DNA of 9,150 nucleotides, taken from contig JAIORR010000219.1 in the NCBI GenBank assembly GCA_021108055.1, positions 1-9,150 on the forward strand, read 5' to 3'. The first letter of the stretch is position 1, and each line of letters starts with the position of its first letter. The notes below the pieces were generated by a model. It had not been told where the DNA came from. It saw only the letters and a list, made by a program, of their open reading frames with translations, and ran no database searches. This document shows, in pieces, positions 1 through 9,000 of this stretch. This stretch comes from Candidatus Cloacimonadota bacterium. Its GTDB lineage: Bacteria > Cloacimonadota > Cloacimonadia > Cloacimonadales > TCS61. Both the position numbers and the translations under genes were made by a program.

Positions 1-50
1 CTGGAATAAAAAATGCAATAATCAAAATCAATTCTTTATAAGAAATTGAA
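1..50. other. AT-rich upstream leader
   Basis: This is a short AT-rich stretch before the first gene. The first nine bases can be read as CTG GAA TAA, which could be the last two codons and stop of an upstream gene in the same direction, but nine bases are too few to prove it. I see no convincing promoter. If an upstream gene ends here, the three genes of the window may belong to a longer operon. Confidence 0.25.
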
Positions 51-56
51 AGGAAG
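51..56 (+). promoter_or_regulatory. Ribosome binding site of the LVIVD-repeat gene
   Basis: AGGAAG lies five bases before the ATG at 62. It is a good Shine-Dalgarno match and supports that start, which also gives a basic N-terminus followed by a hydrophobic segment. Confidence 0.7.
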
Positions 57-61
57 TATTA

Positions 62-1057
62 ATGAAAAGGAAATTTGTAATTTTCGTTGTTATTATCCCA
101 TTGATCTTTATTTACTGTGCAAAACCAAGTGAGCCTTCTATTTTAAATAAAATAATGAGCATAGATCATTTGATACCGACTGGCGGATATGCCTGTGATG
201 TTTCGGTTTCAGACAGCTTGCTTTTTATTGCAGAAGACCAGAATGGTTTTTCTATCTATAATTATTTAATTCATTATCAAGTTTGTCATTTAGATACTTT
301 ATTTGATACTACTCCGGTACCTTTTGAAAATATCAGAAAGATCACAGCAGTAGATGAAAAAAACCTGCTTTTTATTTATGACAGGTATGGTAGCCCGGCG
401 GGTATAAAAGTTTTTGATATCACAGATAGAGCGAATCCTGACTATATATTCCTGATGGGTGGTGACACAGGAAATGTATATCAAATAAAATCTTATGCTG
501 CCGATGAAGAAGTCTATTTTTGCTGGTCGAATGGAAATGAATTACATTATGGTTCATTTGATATAGTATGGCATCCCCTGCCCGTATATGAATTCCAGAA
601 CTCTATCAGCGGGTTTGATACTAATGAGGATTATTTCGTTGTAGCGGCAGAGCAGATGGGCTTTCATATCGTGGATAAATCTTCGGGAGAGATCAAAAGT
701 ACGATGGATACACCAGGTGAAGCGCTCGATGTAAAGATCGTTGACAATTATGTTGTAATAGCTTGCAGGGAAGCAGGATTTGCCATCTATAACATTACAG
801 ATAAAGAAGCACCGGAACTTGTAATTGAAAAAGAAGTAGGTGAACTTATTTACACGGTTGATGTGGAAAATGATTACCTGGTTTTAAGTTCTCATGCAGG
901 TGGAGTTTATTTGTATGATATCTCCAAAATTTCCAATCCTGTATTTCTGGATAATATGGAAAATGATGATATCGGATATACATACGAAGCAGTTTTAAAA
1001 AATGGAAAGATATTTGCCTCGACCAGACAGGGCATCTATATTATCAAATTTGATTAA
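62..1057 (+). CDS. LVIVD-repeat beta-propeller protein, probable surface lipoprotein
   Basis: The 331-residue product is predicted to be exported. Residues 1-18 are a basic start (MKRK) plus a hydrophobic stretch, followed by Cys19 in IFIYCAKP. This resembles a lipobox, but Tyr at -1 is unusual, so lipidation is likely rather than certain. The rest divides into seven repeats at about 42-85, 88-133, 137-178, 182-216, 219-258, 260-301 and 304-331. The clearest have the LVIVD pattern: a hydrophobic strand such as YVVIAC, then a Gly-rich turn, then FAIYNITDKEAPELV or VYLYDISKISNPVFL. Seven repeats fit one seven-bladed propeller, a fold used mostly for binding; no catalytic motif is visible. There is no T9SS tag, unlike the two genes that follow, so this protein is probably membrane-anchored. 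It is the first visible gene of the cluster and ends 13 bases before the next. The fold assignment is good, but the ligand is unknown. Confidence 0.9.
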   Translation: MKRKFVIFVVIIPLIFIYCAKPSEPSILNKIMSIDHLIPTGGYACDVSVSDSLLFIAEDQNGFSIYNYLIHYQVCHLDTLFDTTPVPFENIRKITAVDEKNLLFIYDRYGSPAGIKVFDITDRANPDYIFLMGGDTGNVYQIKSYAADEEVYFCWSNGNELHYGSFDIVWHPLPVYEFQNSISGFDTNEDYFVVAAEQMGFHIVDKSSGEIKSTMDTPGEALDVKIVDNYVVIACREAGFAIYNITDKEAPELVIEKEVGELIYTVDVENDYLVLSSHAGGVYLYDISKISNPVFLDNMENDDIGYTYEAVLKNGKIFASTRQGIYIIKFD

Positions 1058-1060
1058 TTT

Positions 1061-1066
1061 AGGAGG
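1061..1066 (+). promoter_or_regulatory. Ribosome binding site that fixes the GTG start at 1071
   Basis: A perfect AGGAGG lies four bases before GTG at 1071. It decides the start of the long second gene. The in-frame ATG at 1002 is 69 bases upstream, inside the previous gene, and would put 23 extra residues, rich in charge and proline, before an otherwise ideal signal peptide. Confidence 0.85.
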
Positions 1067-1070
1067 ATTT

Positions 1071-4000
1071 GTGAAAAAGTATATTATTAGTCTTATTTCT
1101 CTACTTGTTTGTGTAAGCGTATTTGCAGCCTGGGTAGATATTCCGGAAAATTCCAGCAGGGAATTATTTGAGCATAATTCTTTTGGAGAAAGAACAACCG
1201 GATTACAGTTTTTTTTAAATGGATACGAGTTGAATGGTATTTCTGAAAATAATGAAAACTATCAAAAAGTATCTTATCCCGATGAAAGTAATTTTATTGA
1301 AGTAGGAAAACCTGATCTTCCAAGATTCACAAGGATAATTGCTGTTCCGAACCAGGGTGTTGTCTCATACGAAATTTCTTTTATAGAAGATGAATATATT
1401 CCCAACATCACTATTTATCCAAAACAACCATTAAAGATCGATGGTCAACCAAACATCTATAAATTTACGAAAAATGAAGATTTCTATTCTGGAAATGAAA
1501 TCTTTCCAGCACAAATAGTGGAAATTACAGAACCTGCAATCCTCAGAAATATCCGCATTGTTACTGTCTCTATAAATCCATTCCAGTATAACCCGGAGAC
1601 AAAAGAAATTAGGATAATTAAAAATATCGATATTGTAATAAATGTAGAAGAACAGGGCGGGGGAAATACCAAATCTCAAGATCGAAAAATATCCCGGGCT
1701 TATGAACCTTTATATCGCTCTATGATATTGAATTATGACGAGTTTATTTTGGGAAGAGATATTACCTACCAGGATCCCAGTTACCTCTTTATTTATCCCA
1801 CTGTTGCTCAGGTAGAAACAAATCTTCAATATCTTGTCGATTGGAAACACCAGAAAGGATTCGATGTAAATACGCAGGGATTTACCAGCGGAACCAGTTC
1901 TTCTACAATAAAAAATTATATTCAAACCGCTTACGATACCTGGGAAAATCCACCTGAATTTGTCTGCCTGGTTGGGGATGCAGGTGGTAGCTACAATATT
2001 CCAACAGGTTATTATAGTGGCCCAGGAGATCATTATTACACTCTTTTGGAAGGAAATGATATTCTCGCAGATGTTTTCATTGGACGTCTTTCTTTTAATA
2101 GTATTACTGAATTTCAAACCATAATCGCTAAAATTCTAAATTATGAAAAAGAACCATATATGGATCAAACTAACTGGTATCAAAAAGCTTTGTTAGTGGG
2201 TGACCCGAGTTCATCCGAACAATCCTGTATTATTACTAATAAATACATCAAAGAAATTATCGAAGCAAATGCACCTTACTATAATTATACCGAAGTTTAT
2301 TCCAGTCCTTTTGACTCGCAAATGAATAATGCCATAAACAACGGTGTTAGTTATTTTAATTACCGTGGTTATATTGGCATGAGTGGTTGGGGTATTAGTG
2401 ATATTGGTAATCTTAGTAATGGCTATATGCTTCCTGTGATGGTATTTCTTACTTGCTCTACAGGTAATTTTGAAGGAACAAGTAATTGCAGAAGCGAATA
2501 TGCCTTAAAAGTTGGGTCTCCCACCGATCCAAAAGGTGCGATTGCTGCTATCGGTACAGCAACTTCTTCTACTCATACGTGTTTTAATAATTGTGTTTCC
2601 GCAGGAACTTATTGTGGAATATTTTTAGATGAGATATACAATATGGGTGGAGCGCTGACAAGAGGAAAGGTTGGTTTATACCTTAATTATCCGCAGAATC
2701 CATACAATTGGGTTGAGAAGAAATCGTATTGGAATAACCTGATGGGCGATCCCGGCATGGAAGTTTGGACAGGCATTCCGGAAGCTATGAATGTAGTTTA
2801 CGACGCAGAAATTTCTATCGGAACAAACTACCTCGAAGTAACGGTTGAGAATAGTTCGGGCGTTACGTTGGAAAATGCATGGGTAACCATATTGATGGGA
2901 GATGATGATATATTTGAAACAGGATATTCGGACAGTGATGGAAAGATCGTTTTTCCTATTGGTGCGGAATCTGCAGGAACTGTTGACCTCACGGTTACAA
3001 AACATAATTTTATTCCGCATCTCGGAAGTTTTGATATTGTTCAAAGTGATGTCTTTGTAAATGCTATCCAAGTTCAGATCGATGATGATACTTCCGGAAC
3101 TTCTTCTGGCAATGGAGATGGATATATCAATCCAGGGGAAGATATTGAACTGAATGTGAAATTGAAAAACTTCGGCTTACTTACGGCAAATTCCGTTACA
3201 GCAACCATTTCTTCCGAAAGTGACCTTATCACAATTAGTGATAATATCGAAGATTATGGAAATATCTCGGCAGGTAATTCTGCTTTTTCTTCCGATGACT
3301 TTGATATAAGTATTTCTCCTACTGCGCTTGGCGGTGCGGAAATAAGACTGAATATTCACATTGAAGATGGAAATGGGAATGACTGGAATGACTTTATTTA
3401 TCTGATGGTAACAGGTGCTAATCTATATGTTGATAGCTATACGATAGTTAATGATCCAAACGGTATCCTTGATCCCGGAGAAACAGTTGAACTTGTGGTT
3501 ACAATTCACAATGGCGGAACAGTCGCTGCTAATGCTGTCGATGGTCTTTTGATGTCCACAAGTCCCAATATTACAATGGTAGATAGTATAGGATTTTTTA
3601 ATAATGTTAATCCTGGAGGTCAGGCATCAAATAGCGGTAATAATTTCCAGATAAATGCGAATTTGCAGACACTACCCGGTTCTCAAATTCCATTAAAATT
3701 GCTTTTAACGAACTCAGATGGATATGAGAACGAAGTTACTTTTATCCTGGAAGTTGGAGAAGTTGAAGTCACAGATCCGCTTGGTCCCGATGGATACGGC
3801 TATTATTGTTATGATAGTGAAGATACGGAATATGATATGGCTCCTGTTTATTCGTGGGTAGAGATAGATCCCACTTATGGGGGTCCCGGAACTACTATGT
3901 CTATGTATGATCCCGGAGATACCGGTGATATAGAAATCATAAGTATGCCTTTCAATTTTAATTTTTATGGAATAAATTATAATTCTATAACTGTTTGTTC

Positions 4001-6038
4001 AAATGGCTGGATCTCACCGGGAGTCACAGAACAGTATTCCTTTATGAACTGGCATCTGCCGGACCTTCTTGGTCCTTCTCCTATGATAGCTCCTTTCTGG
4101 GATGACCTGAAAACAAGTAGCGGACATGTTTGTTATTATCATGATACTGCATCGAATCTGTTTATTGTGGAATGGTCTCATCTTCAAAATGACTTTAATA
4201 GTGCAGAAGAAACATTCCAGGTTATAATATTTGATCCTGATCATTATCCAACCTGCTCCGGTGATGCTGAATTTGTGTTTCAGTATGAAACAATAAATAA
4301 TGTAGATCAGGGAGATTATTACAGCTATCACATTCAACATGGACAATATGCAACTGTGGGACTGGAAGATCATACAGGACTTATCGGACTGGAATATACA
4401 TTTAATAATTCATATCCAACTGCTGCCAGACAATTGCAAAATGGACTGGCCCTCAAATTTACCACCGAAGGTGGAATGCTGCAGAACCCTGCACAAGCCG
4501 TTATCAACCCGGATAGTTTCCAGTTTGCATTACTGGAAAATTCTACGGATTCTTCGATCCTGGAAATTTCTAATATAGGAGAAGCAAACCTGGTTTATAA
4601 TATTTCCAAAGAATATGTAGAAGGTGAAGATGGTAGAAGCAGGGGACAGGGTGGACCGGATAACTATGGTTATGTTTGGATAGACAGTAATGAACCGGAC
4701 GGACCCGAATATGACTGGCGTGATATTACCGGTTTGGGAACGCAGGTCACATTTACTCATAATGACATAGGAACCAGCCTGATGCCCATCGGTTTTGATT
4801 TCCTGTATTATGGGACTCTTTATACACAGTTCAGAATAAATCCAAATGGCTGGATCGGTTTTGGAGATGATAATCAGGAATGGAACAATCTTTCTCTTCC
4901 GCATCCGGATGCTCCGCGTCCTGCCATCATACCTTTCTGGGATGACCTCGATCCGCTTCAGAGCGGAGATGTCTATTATTACAGTACTTCAGATAGTCTG
5001 GTGATCTGGTTTGATGATGTTATTCACTTTCCCGGTACTTATAATGGAACTTATGATTTCCAGCTTATTCTTTATTCGAACGATAACTTCCTGATCCAAT
5101 ATAGAACTATGGTCGGGACAATAGATTCTGCAACTATCGGTATTCAGGATGAAAATAATTCTGATTTTCTTCAAATAGTATATAATGGAAATTATGTAGA
5201 AAACCAGCTTGCAGTTTCTTTTTCAAGAATTATCAACTGGCTGGATGTGTATCCTCAATTCGGATATATTCCGTCGGGAGAAACAGAAAATATCACGTTA
5301 AATGTTTCTTCGGAAGACCTGTACCTGGGAGATTACTTATGCAATCTGACAGTAACAACGAATGATCCGGAAAACTATTCGGTTACTATTCCTGTGAATT
5401 TATCTGTTGTTACAGATTTACCCATAATTGATCTTTCTCAGAATAGTTTTGACTTTGGTTCGGTTTTGATCGATGAAGAAGTAACAGACACTTTAACTGT
5501 CACAAATACAGGCAGTAATACTCTGGAAGTATATGATATAACGAATGAAAATATCGATTATTCTGTGAATATTACGAATTTCAATCTGGAGCCGGGAGAA
5601 AGTCAGGATGTTCTGATAGCATTTGTCCCGAGTATCGTAGGTGCTATTTTGGATACTTTATCCATTTCCAGTAACGCTGCTGCCAATCCGGTTGTTTATG
5701 TATCACTGGAAGGTGAGGGTTATGAGCAGACTGATCCGGATGATATATTGATTCCTAAAATTACCGAAGTTAAACAGAACTATCCAAATCCTTTCAACCC
5801 GGAAACTACTATTTCTTTTTCCGTAGCCGATAAATTATCTAACGTAAAAATTGAAGTGTTTAATATCAAAGGTCAAAAAGTAAAAACACTTGTCGAAAAG
5901 AAATTACAACCGGGTTATTACTCTGTTGTCTGGAATGGTAAAAACGAAACGGGTAAAAGCGTATCCAGTGGTGTTTATTTTTATAAATTCAAAGCTGGGA
6001 AATATTTAAATGTAAAGAAAATGTTAATGATCAAATAA
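1071..6038 (+). CDS. C25 (gingipain)-like multidomain protein with T9SS sorting domain
   Basis: The 1655-residue product starts with GTG. Residues 1-19 are a Sec signal peptide (MKKYIISLISLLVCVSVFA, cleavage near Ala19/20). Residues about 44-205 resemble the C25 propeptide, with GKPDLP at 79-84. AYEPLYRSM at 210-218 leads into a C25-like domain at about 235-568: VGDAGG, the stretch GDHYY...DVFIGRLS, then NYRGYIGMSGWG, TCSTGNF with Cys462, and a closing GDPGMEVW. The gingipain catalytic His position is Tyr434, so protease activity is uncertain. Next come an Ig or carboxypeptidase-regulatory-like domain (573-658), two CARDB-like domains (671-783, 784-905), PFWDDL module A (907-1131), a BACON-like domain split by module B (1141-1182 and 1388-1447, with B at 1197-1384), an ASH-like domain (1451-1551) and a T9SS type A tag (1569-1655). 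The protein is probably secreted or surface-bound. It is not PorU, the T9SS sortase, because it carries a sorting tag itself. Substrate unknown. Confidence 0.92.
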   Translation: MKKYIISLISLLVCVSVFAAWVDIPENSSRELFEHNSFGERTTGLQFFLNGYELNGISENNENYQKVSYPDESNFIEVGKPDLPRFTRIIAVPNQGVVSYEISFIEDEYIPNITIYPKQPLKIDGQPNIYKFTKNEDFYSGNEIFPAQIVEITEPAILRNIRIVTVSINPFQYNPETKEIRIIKNIDIVINVEEQGGGNTKSQDRKISRAYEPLYRSMILNYDEFILGRDITYQDPSYLFIYPTVAQVETNLQYLVDWKHQKGFDVNTQGFTSGTSSSTIKNYIQTAYDTWENPPEFVCLVGDAGGSYNIPTGYYSGPGDHYYTLLEGNDILADVFIGRLSFNSITEFQTIIAKILNYEKEPYMDQTNWYQKALLVGDPSSSEQSCIITNKYIKEIIEANAPYYNYTEVYSSPFDSQMNNAINNGVSYFNYRGYIGMSGWGISDIGNLSNGYMLPVMVFLTCSTGNFEGTSNCRSEYALKVGSPTDPKGAIAAIGTATSSTHTCFNNCVSAGTYCGIFLDEIYNMGGALTRGKVGLYLNYPQNPYNWVEKKSYWNNLMGDPGMEVWTGIPEAMNVVYDAEISIGTNYLEVTVENSSGVTLENAWVTILMGDDDIFETGYSDSDGKIVFPIGAESAGTVDLTVTKHNFIPHLGSFDIVQSDVFVNAIQVQIDDDTSGTSSGNGDGYINPGEDIELNVKLKNFGLLTANSVTATISSESDLITISDNIEDYGNISAGNSAFSSDDFDISISPTALGGAEIRLNIHIEDGNGNDWNDFIYLMVTGANLYVDSYTIVNDPNGILDPGETVELVVTIHNGGTVAANAVDGLLMSTSPNITMVDSIGFFNNVNPGGQASNSGNNFQINANLQTLPGSQIPLKLLLTNSDGYENEVTFILEVGEVEVTDPLGPDGYGYYCYDSEDTEYDMAPVYSWVEIDPTYGGPGTTMSMYDPGDTGDIEIISMPFNFNFYGINYNSITVCSNGWISPGVTEQYSFMNWHLPDLLGPSPMIAPFWDDLKTSSGHVCYYHDTASNLFIVEWSHLQNDFNSAEETFQVIIFDPDHYPTCSGDAEFVFQYETINNVDQGDYYSYHIQHGQYATVGLEDHTGLIGLEYTFNNSYPTAARQLQNGLALKFTTEGGMLQNPAQAVINPDSFQFALLENSTDSSILEISNIGEANLVYNISKEYVEGEDGRSRGQGGPDNYGYVWIDSNEPDGPEYDWRDITGLGTQVTFTHNDIGTSLMPIGFDFLYYGTLYTQFRINPNGWIGFGDDNQEWNNLSLPHPDAPRPAIIPFWDDLDPLQSGDVYYYSTSDSLVIWFDDVIHFPGTYNGTYDFQLILYSNDNFLIQYRTMVGTIDSATIGIQDENNSDFLQIVYNGNYVENQLAVSFSRIINWLDVYPQFGYIPSGETENITLNVSSEDLYLGDYLCNLTVTTNDPENYSVTIPVNLSVVTDLPIIDLSQNSFDFGSVLIDEEVTDTLTVTNTGSNTLEVYDITNENIDYSVNITNFNLEPGESQDVLIAFVPSIVGAILDTLSISSNAAANPVVYVSLEGEGYEQTDPDDILIPKITEVKQNYPNPFNPETTISFSVADKLSNVKIEVFNIKGQKVKTLVEKKLQPGYYSVVWNGKNETGKSVSSGVYFYKFKAGKYLNVKKMLMIK
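3789..4463 (+). other. PFWDDL beta module A (residues 907-1131 of the C25-like protein)
   Basis: This is the first of two related modules. It begins PDGYGYYCYDSED, passes through MPFNFNFYG, CSNGWISPG and APFWDDL (1008-1013), then alternating hydrophobic strands, and ends with GLALKFTTE. Module B has the same landmarks in the same order. The composition suggests an all-beta domain. I remember such modules as frequent in T9SS proteins of this lineage, but I cannot name a defined function. Binding of glycan, protein or calcium is only a guess. Confidence 0.6.
4659..5222 (+). other. PFWDDL beta module B (residues 1197-1384), inserted in a BACON-like domain
   Basis: This is the second copy. It begins DNYGYVWIDSNEPDG and continues with MPIGFDFLYYG, NPNGWIGFG, IPFWDDL (1288-1293), DSLVIWFDDV, YDFQLILYSND, TIGIQDE and ends QLAVSFS. 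It is shorter than module A by about 37 residues. The PFWDDL codons differ from those of A at one base in 18, although the rest has diverged. The flanking sequences look like two halves of one Ig-like domain, so B appears to be an insertion in it. Confidence 0.6.
5775..6035 (+). other. T9SS type A C-terminal sorting domain of the C25-like protein
   Basis: Residues 1569-1655 start QNYPNPFNPETTI, continue with the strand FNIKGQKVKTL, then VVWNGKNETGKSVSSGVYFY, and end in a basic tail (KKMLMIK). This is the usual form of the signal that directs Sec-exported proteins through the T9SS outer-membrane machinery and is normally cleaved or attached at the surface. It aligns without gaps to the tag of the next gene, with 49 of 87 residues identical by hand count. 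Confidence 0.93.
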
Positions 6039-6042
6039 AAAA

Positions 6043-6048
6043 AAGGAA
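6043..6048 (+). promoter_or_regulatory. Ribosome binding site of the 16-repeat gene
   Basis: AAGGAA lies eight bases before the ATG at 6057, within the 18-base gap after the previous stop. The short gap leaves no room for a normal promoter or terminator, which supports co-transcription with the C25-like gene. Confidence 0.65.
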
Positions 6049-6056
6049 TTTAAAAA

Positions 6057-9000
6057 ATGAAAAATCTATTAATTCTATTAGTGTTGTTTACGGCTCTTAC
6101 TTTGAATGCACAGATACAATGGACAGAAGAAGTTCCGGTGCGTCAGGGTGTGAACATAGAATGGTCGAGGGCTGCAGTTCCCGTTGATGGCGGGAATGTT
6201 GTTTATGTATGGTCGGATACACGCTTTGGTGATCGAGACCTCTGGGCACAGAAAATGGATGCGAACGGAAATAGACTCTGGGGTGAAGAAGCCCTGCTGG
6301 TAAATGGTGAGATAAATCGCCAGGAAGACCCCGTTGTGATAGATGTGGGCGGTGGTAATGTGATAATTGCCTGGGTCGATTTCCGTAATGAAGATGACGG
6401 CGATATTTATGTTCAGAAATTGAACAGCAACGGAGATCTGCTCTGGAACAGCGCAGGTGTACCTTTATGCCTTGCAGAAGAAATTCAGATTTCGTTGAAC
6501 ATTGTTTCGGATAACAGCGGCGGTGCGTATGTGATATGGATAGATAACAGAAATGGTGTTGCATCTGATATTTATGGAACTCATATTCTTTCTTCCGGAA
6601 ATATTGCTTCCGGATGGAATGCGGACGGAAACCCGATAACCGATGAAGAAGGAAACCAGAATCAGCATACTTTCTGGGAAGATGGAACTGGTGGTGCGAT
6701 CATGGTCTGGCATCATAAATTAGCGTCTGATGAGGACATCTATGCTCAGAGAATATCTTCGGATGGTAATCTACTTTGGGGTGGTAGCGGCGTATTGGTT
6801 TGCGGAGCAGCCAATGAACAGGAAACTCCAAAGATGGCTCCGGACGGCTCCGGTAATTTTATCATTTCCTGGAGAGATAAACGTTCCGATGAAGACGGAG
6901 ATATTTACGCTCAGAGAATTGATATCAATGGAAATTTACTGTGGGGAAGCGATGTCTCTGTTTATAGTGGTTCGGGAGTTCAGGAAAATCCCCGGATAAC
7001 AGAGAGTTCCGATAATGGTGCTATCATTATCTGGCAGGATGGAAGGAACGAAAGTTCTACTGATTTTACAGATATTTATTCTCAAAAAATCGATTTGAAT
7101 GGAAACCTGGATTGGAGTGCTGCTGCTGTTCCTATAGCGATTGAACTTTATGATCAGGAAAATCCAAGATTGATCGGCGATGATAGTGGCGGAGCATGGA
7201 TAACATGGGAAGACGGAAGAATAGAAAACCATCCTTTCGGCGATATCTATACTCAGCACATAAATTCAACAGGTAATGTTCTTTTAACTCCAAATGGAAA
7301 AAATATCTGCAATGCAACTAATTGGCAATTTGCTCCGTTGATAAAAAAAGCAGGAAATAATATTTTTCTTGTATGGGGAGATAACAGAACAGGTTCTACA
7401 GGAATTTATCTCCAGGTAATGGATAGCTCGGCAAATACATTATTAGATGATAATGGTGAGTTGATCTACTATGGATTGTGTGGAGATGCCAGAGATTACA
7501 TGTTTATGACAAATGGAAATGAAAAAGCTATTATCTGGAAAGATACTCGTAATTCCAGTATTGCAATACAGACATATATGCAGATCTTAAATAATGACGG
7601 ATCTTTTGGTTTAATAGATAATGGACAACCGATAACAAATATGACAGGCTATAATCAGGAATATCTTGATGCTTGTTTTCCGGTTGGTACCGATATAATT
7701 GCTGTTGTATGGAACGAAAACAGAACTGAAAATAACAACGTTTTTGCTCAAGCTGTTTCTGTTGATGGTTCTTCATTGTGGGATAATGGCGGTCTTGCAC
7801 TATGCTCGGTAGTTTCAAGTCAGGATGAACCGAAAATAGCATACGATGGAAATAATTTCTATGCTGCCTGGACAGATTATAACCTTGATTTGTCTGATCC
7901 TGTAGTTAAAGTTGCTGCTCAGAAGATCGATGCTGGTGGATCTCTTCTATGGGGAACGGAAGGAATTACTATTGCCGATCTACCCTATGACGATGTTATC
8001 AAAGATGTGGTTGGCAGATATTTTATCTGGGAAAATAGAACTCCCTCAGATTATAATATTTATGCAAAACTTATAGATGAAAATGGTAATACTGCTGCAG
8101 GCTGGGAAGATAATGGAAACCTGATCTGCAGTGCTTCCGGAAATCAGACAAATCCAAGAGGTATAATCGTTCCCGAAGGTCTTCTGATAATATGGGAAGA
8201 TCCCAGAGACGTTAACCTTGAAATGGATATTTATGGTCAGGTCATTACGGAAGAAGGTAACACATTGTGGCAGGATGACGGTATTCCTCTTGTAAGTATC
8301 GAAGAGGAACAAATGGCTTCTAATATGATCTATGATAACGGCTTATTTTTAGTCTGGAAAGACTTTCGTAACGGTGTTGATACCGACATTTATATGCAGA
8401 AATACGATGAAAATGGAACTGAAATCTGGCAGGATAATGGGATTGAAGTTGTATCGAAAGCAAATAGCCAGGAAGATCCTTATATGACGTATAATGGTGA
8501 GAATTTTATGATTTTCTGGGAAGATTATGCAGGCGGATCCGAATCTGCGCTTTATGGTCAAATGATAAACTCAACAGGAAATACTCAATGGCCTTCAAAC
8601 GGCTACCTTATCTGTAATGATATAAAAGGTCAAAATAACCCGAGGGCAATTTCAGATAATGATTATGCCTATGTTATCTGGGAAGATACACGTTCCAGCG
8701 GAAAAACAGATATCTACAATATCTATGCTCAGAAGATCGAATATATACTTGTGGATGTAGATGACAACGAAATCAATCCGAACGAGAATAAAATTTTATG
8801 CCAGAATTATCCCAACCCGTTCAATCCGGAAACAACAATACAATTTTCAACCACAGAGCACACGGAGAACACGGAGTTAATTATCTATAATATCAAAGGT
8901 CAGAAAGTTAAAACACTCTATTCAGGAATTGCTGAAGAAGGTAAACACACAGTAACCTGGAATGGAAAAGACACAAATGACAAATCAGTTTCATCAGGAA

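Noticed and set aside
14..42. Possible promoter with TATAAG at 37-42
   Set aside because: The matching -35 region (TGCAAT at 14-19) fits only two of six consensus positions, and the start of transcription would fall on top of the Shine-Dalgarno site.
1002..1070. N-terminal extension of the C25-like protein from ATG at 1002
   Set aside because: It lies inside the previous gene, has no ribosome site of note, and would bury the signal peptide behind 23 residues rich in charge and proline. GTG at 1071 has a perfect AGGAGG and starts directly with a signal peptide.
1071..6038. Assignment as PorU, the C25-family sortase of T9SS
   Set aside because: PorU itself does not carry a type A sorting tag and lacks this array of Ig, CARDB-like and PFWDDL modules. 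The Tyr at the catalytic His position also argues against a sortase role.
6097..6564. Minus-strand open frame of 155 codons opposite the third gene
   Set aside because: It lies wholly under a well-supported gene with signal peptide and repeats. Its translation has no recognisable domain and is rich in His, Ser and Arg, as expected for an antisense shadow.
6210..8741. Recent tandem DNA duplication in the third gene
   Set aside because: The repeats are clear in protein but diverged in DNA and in loop length, so this is an old domain array, not a recent expansion or an assembly artefact.
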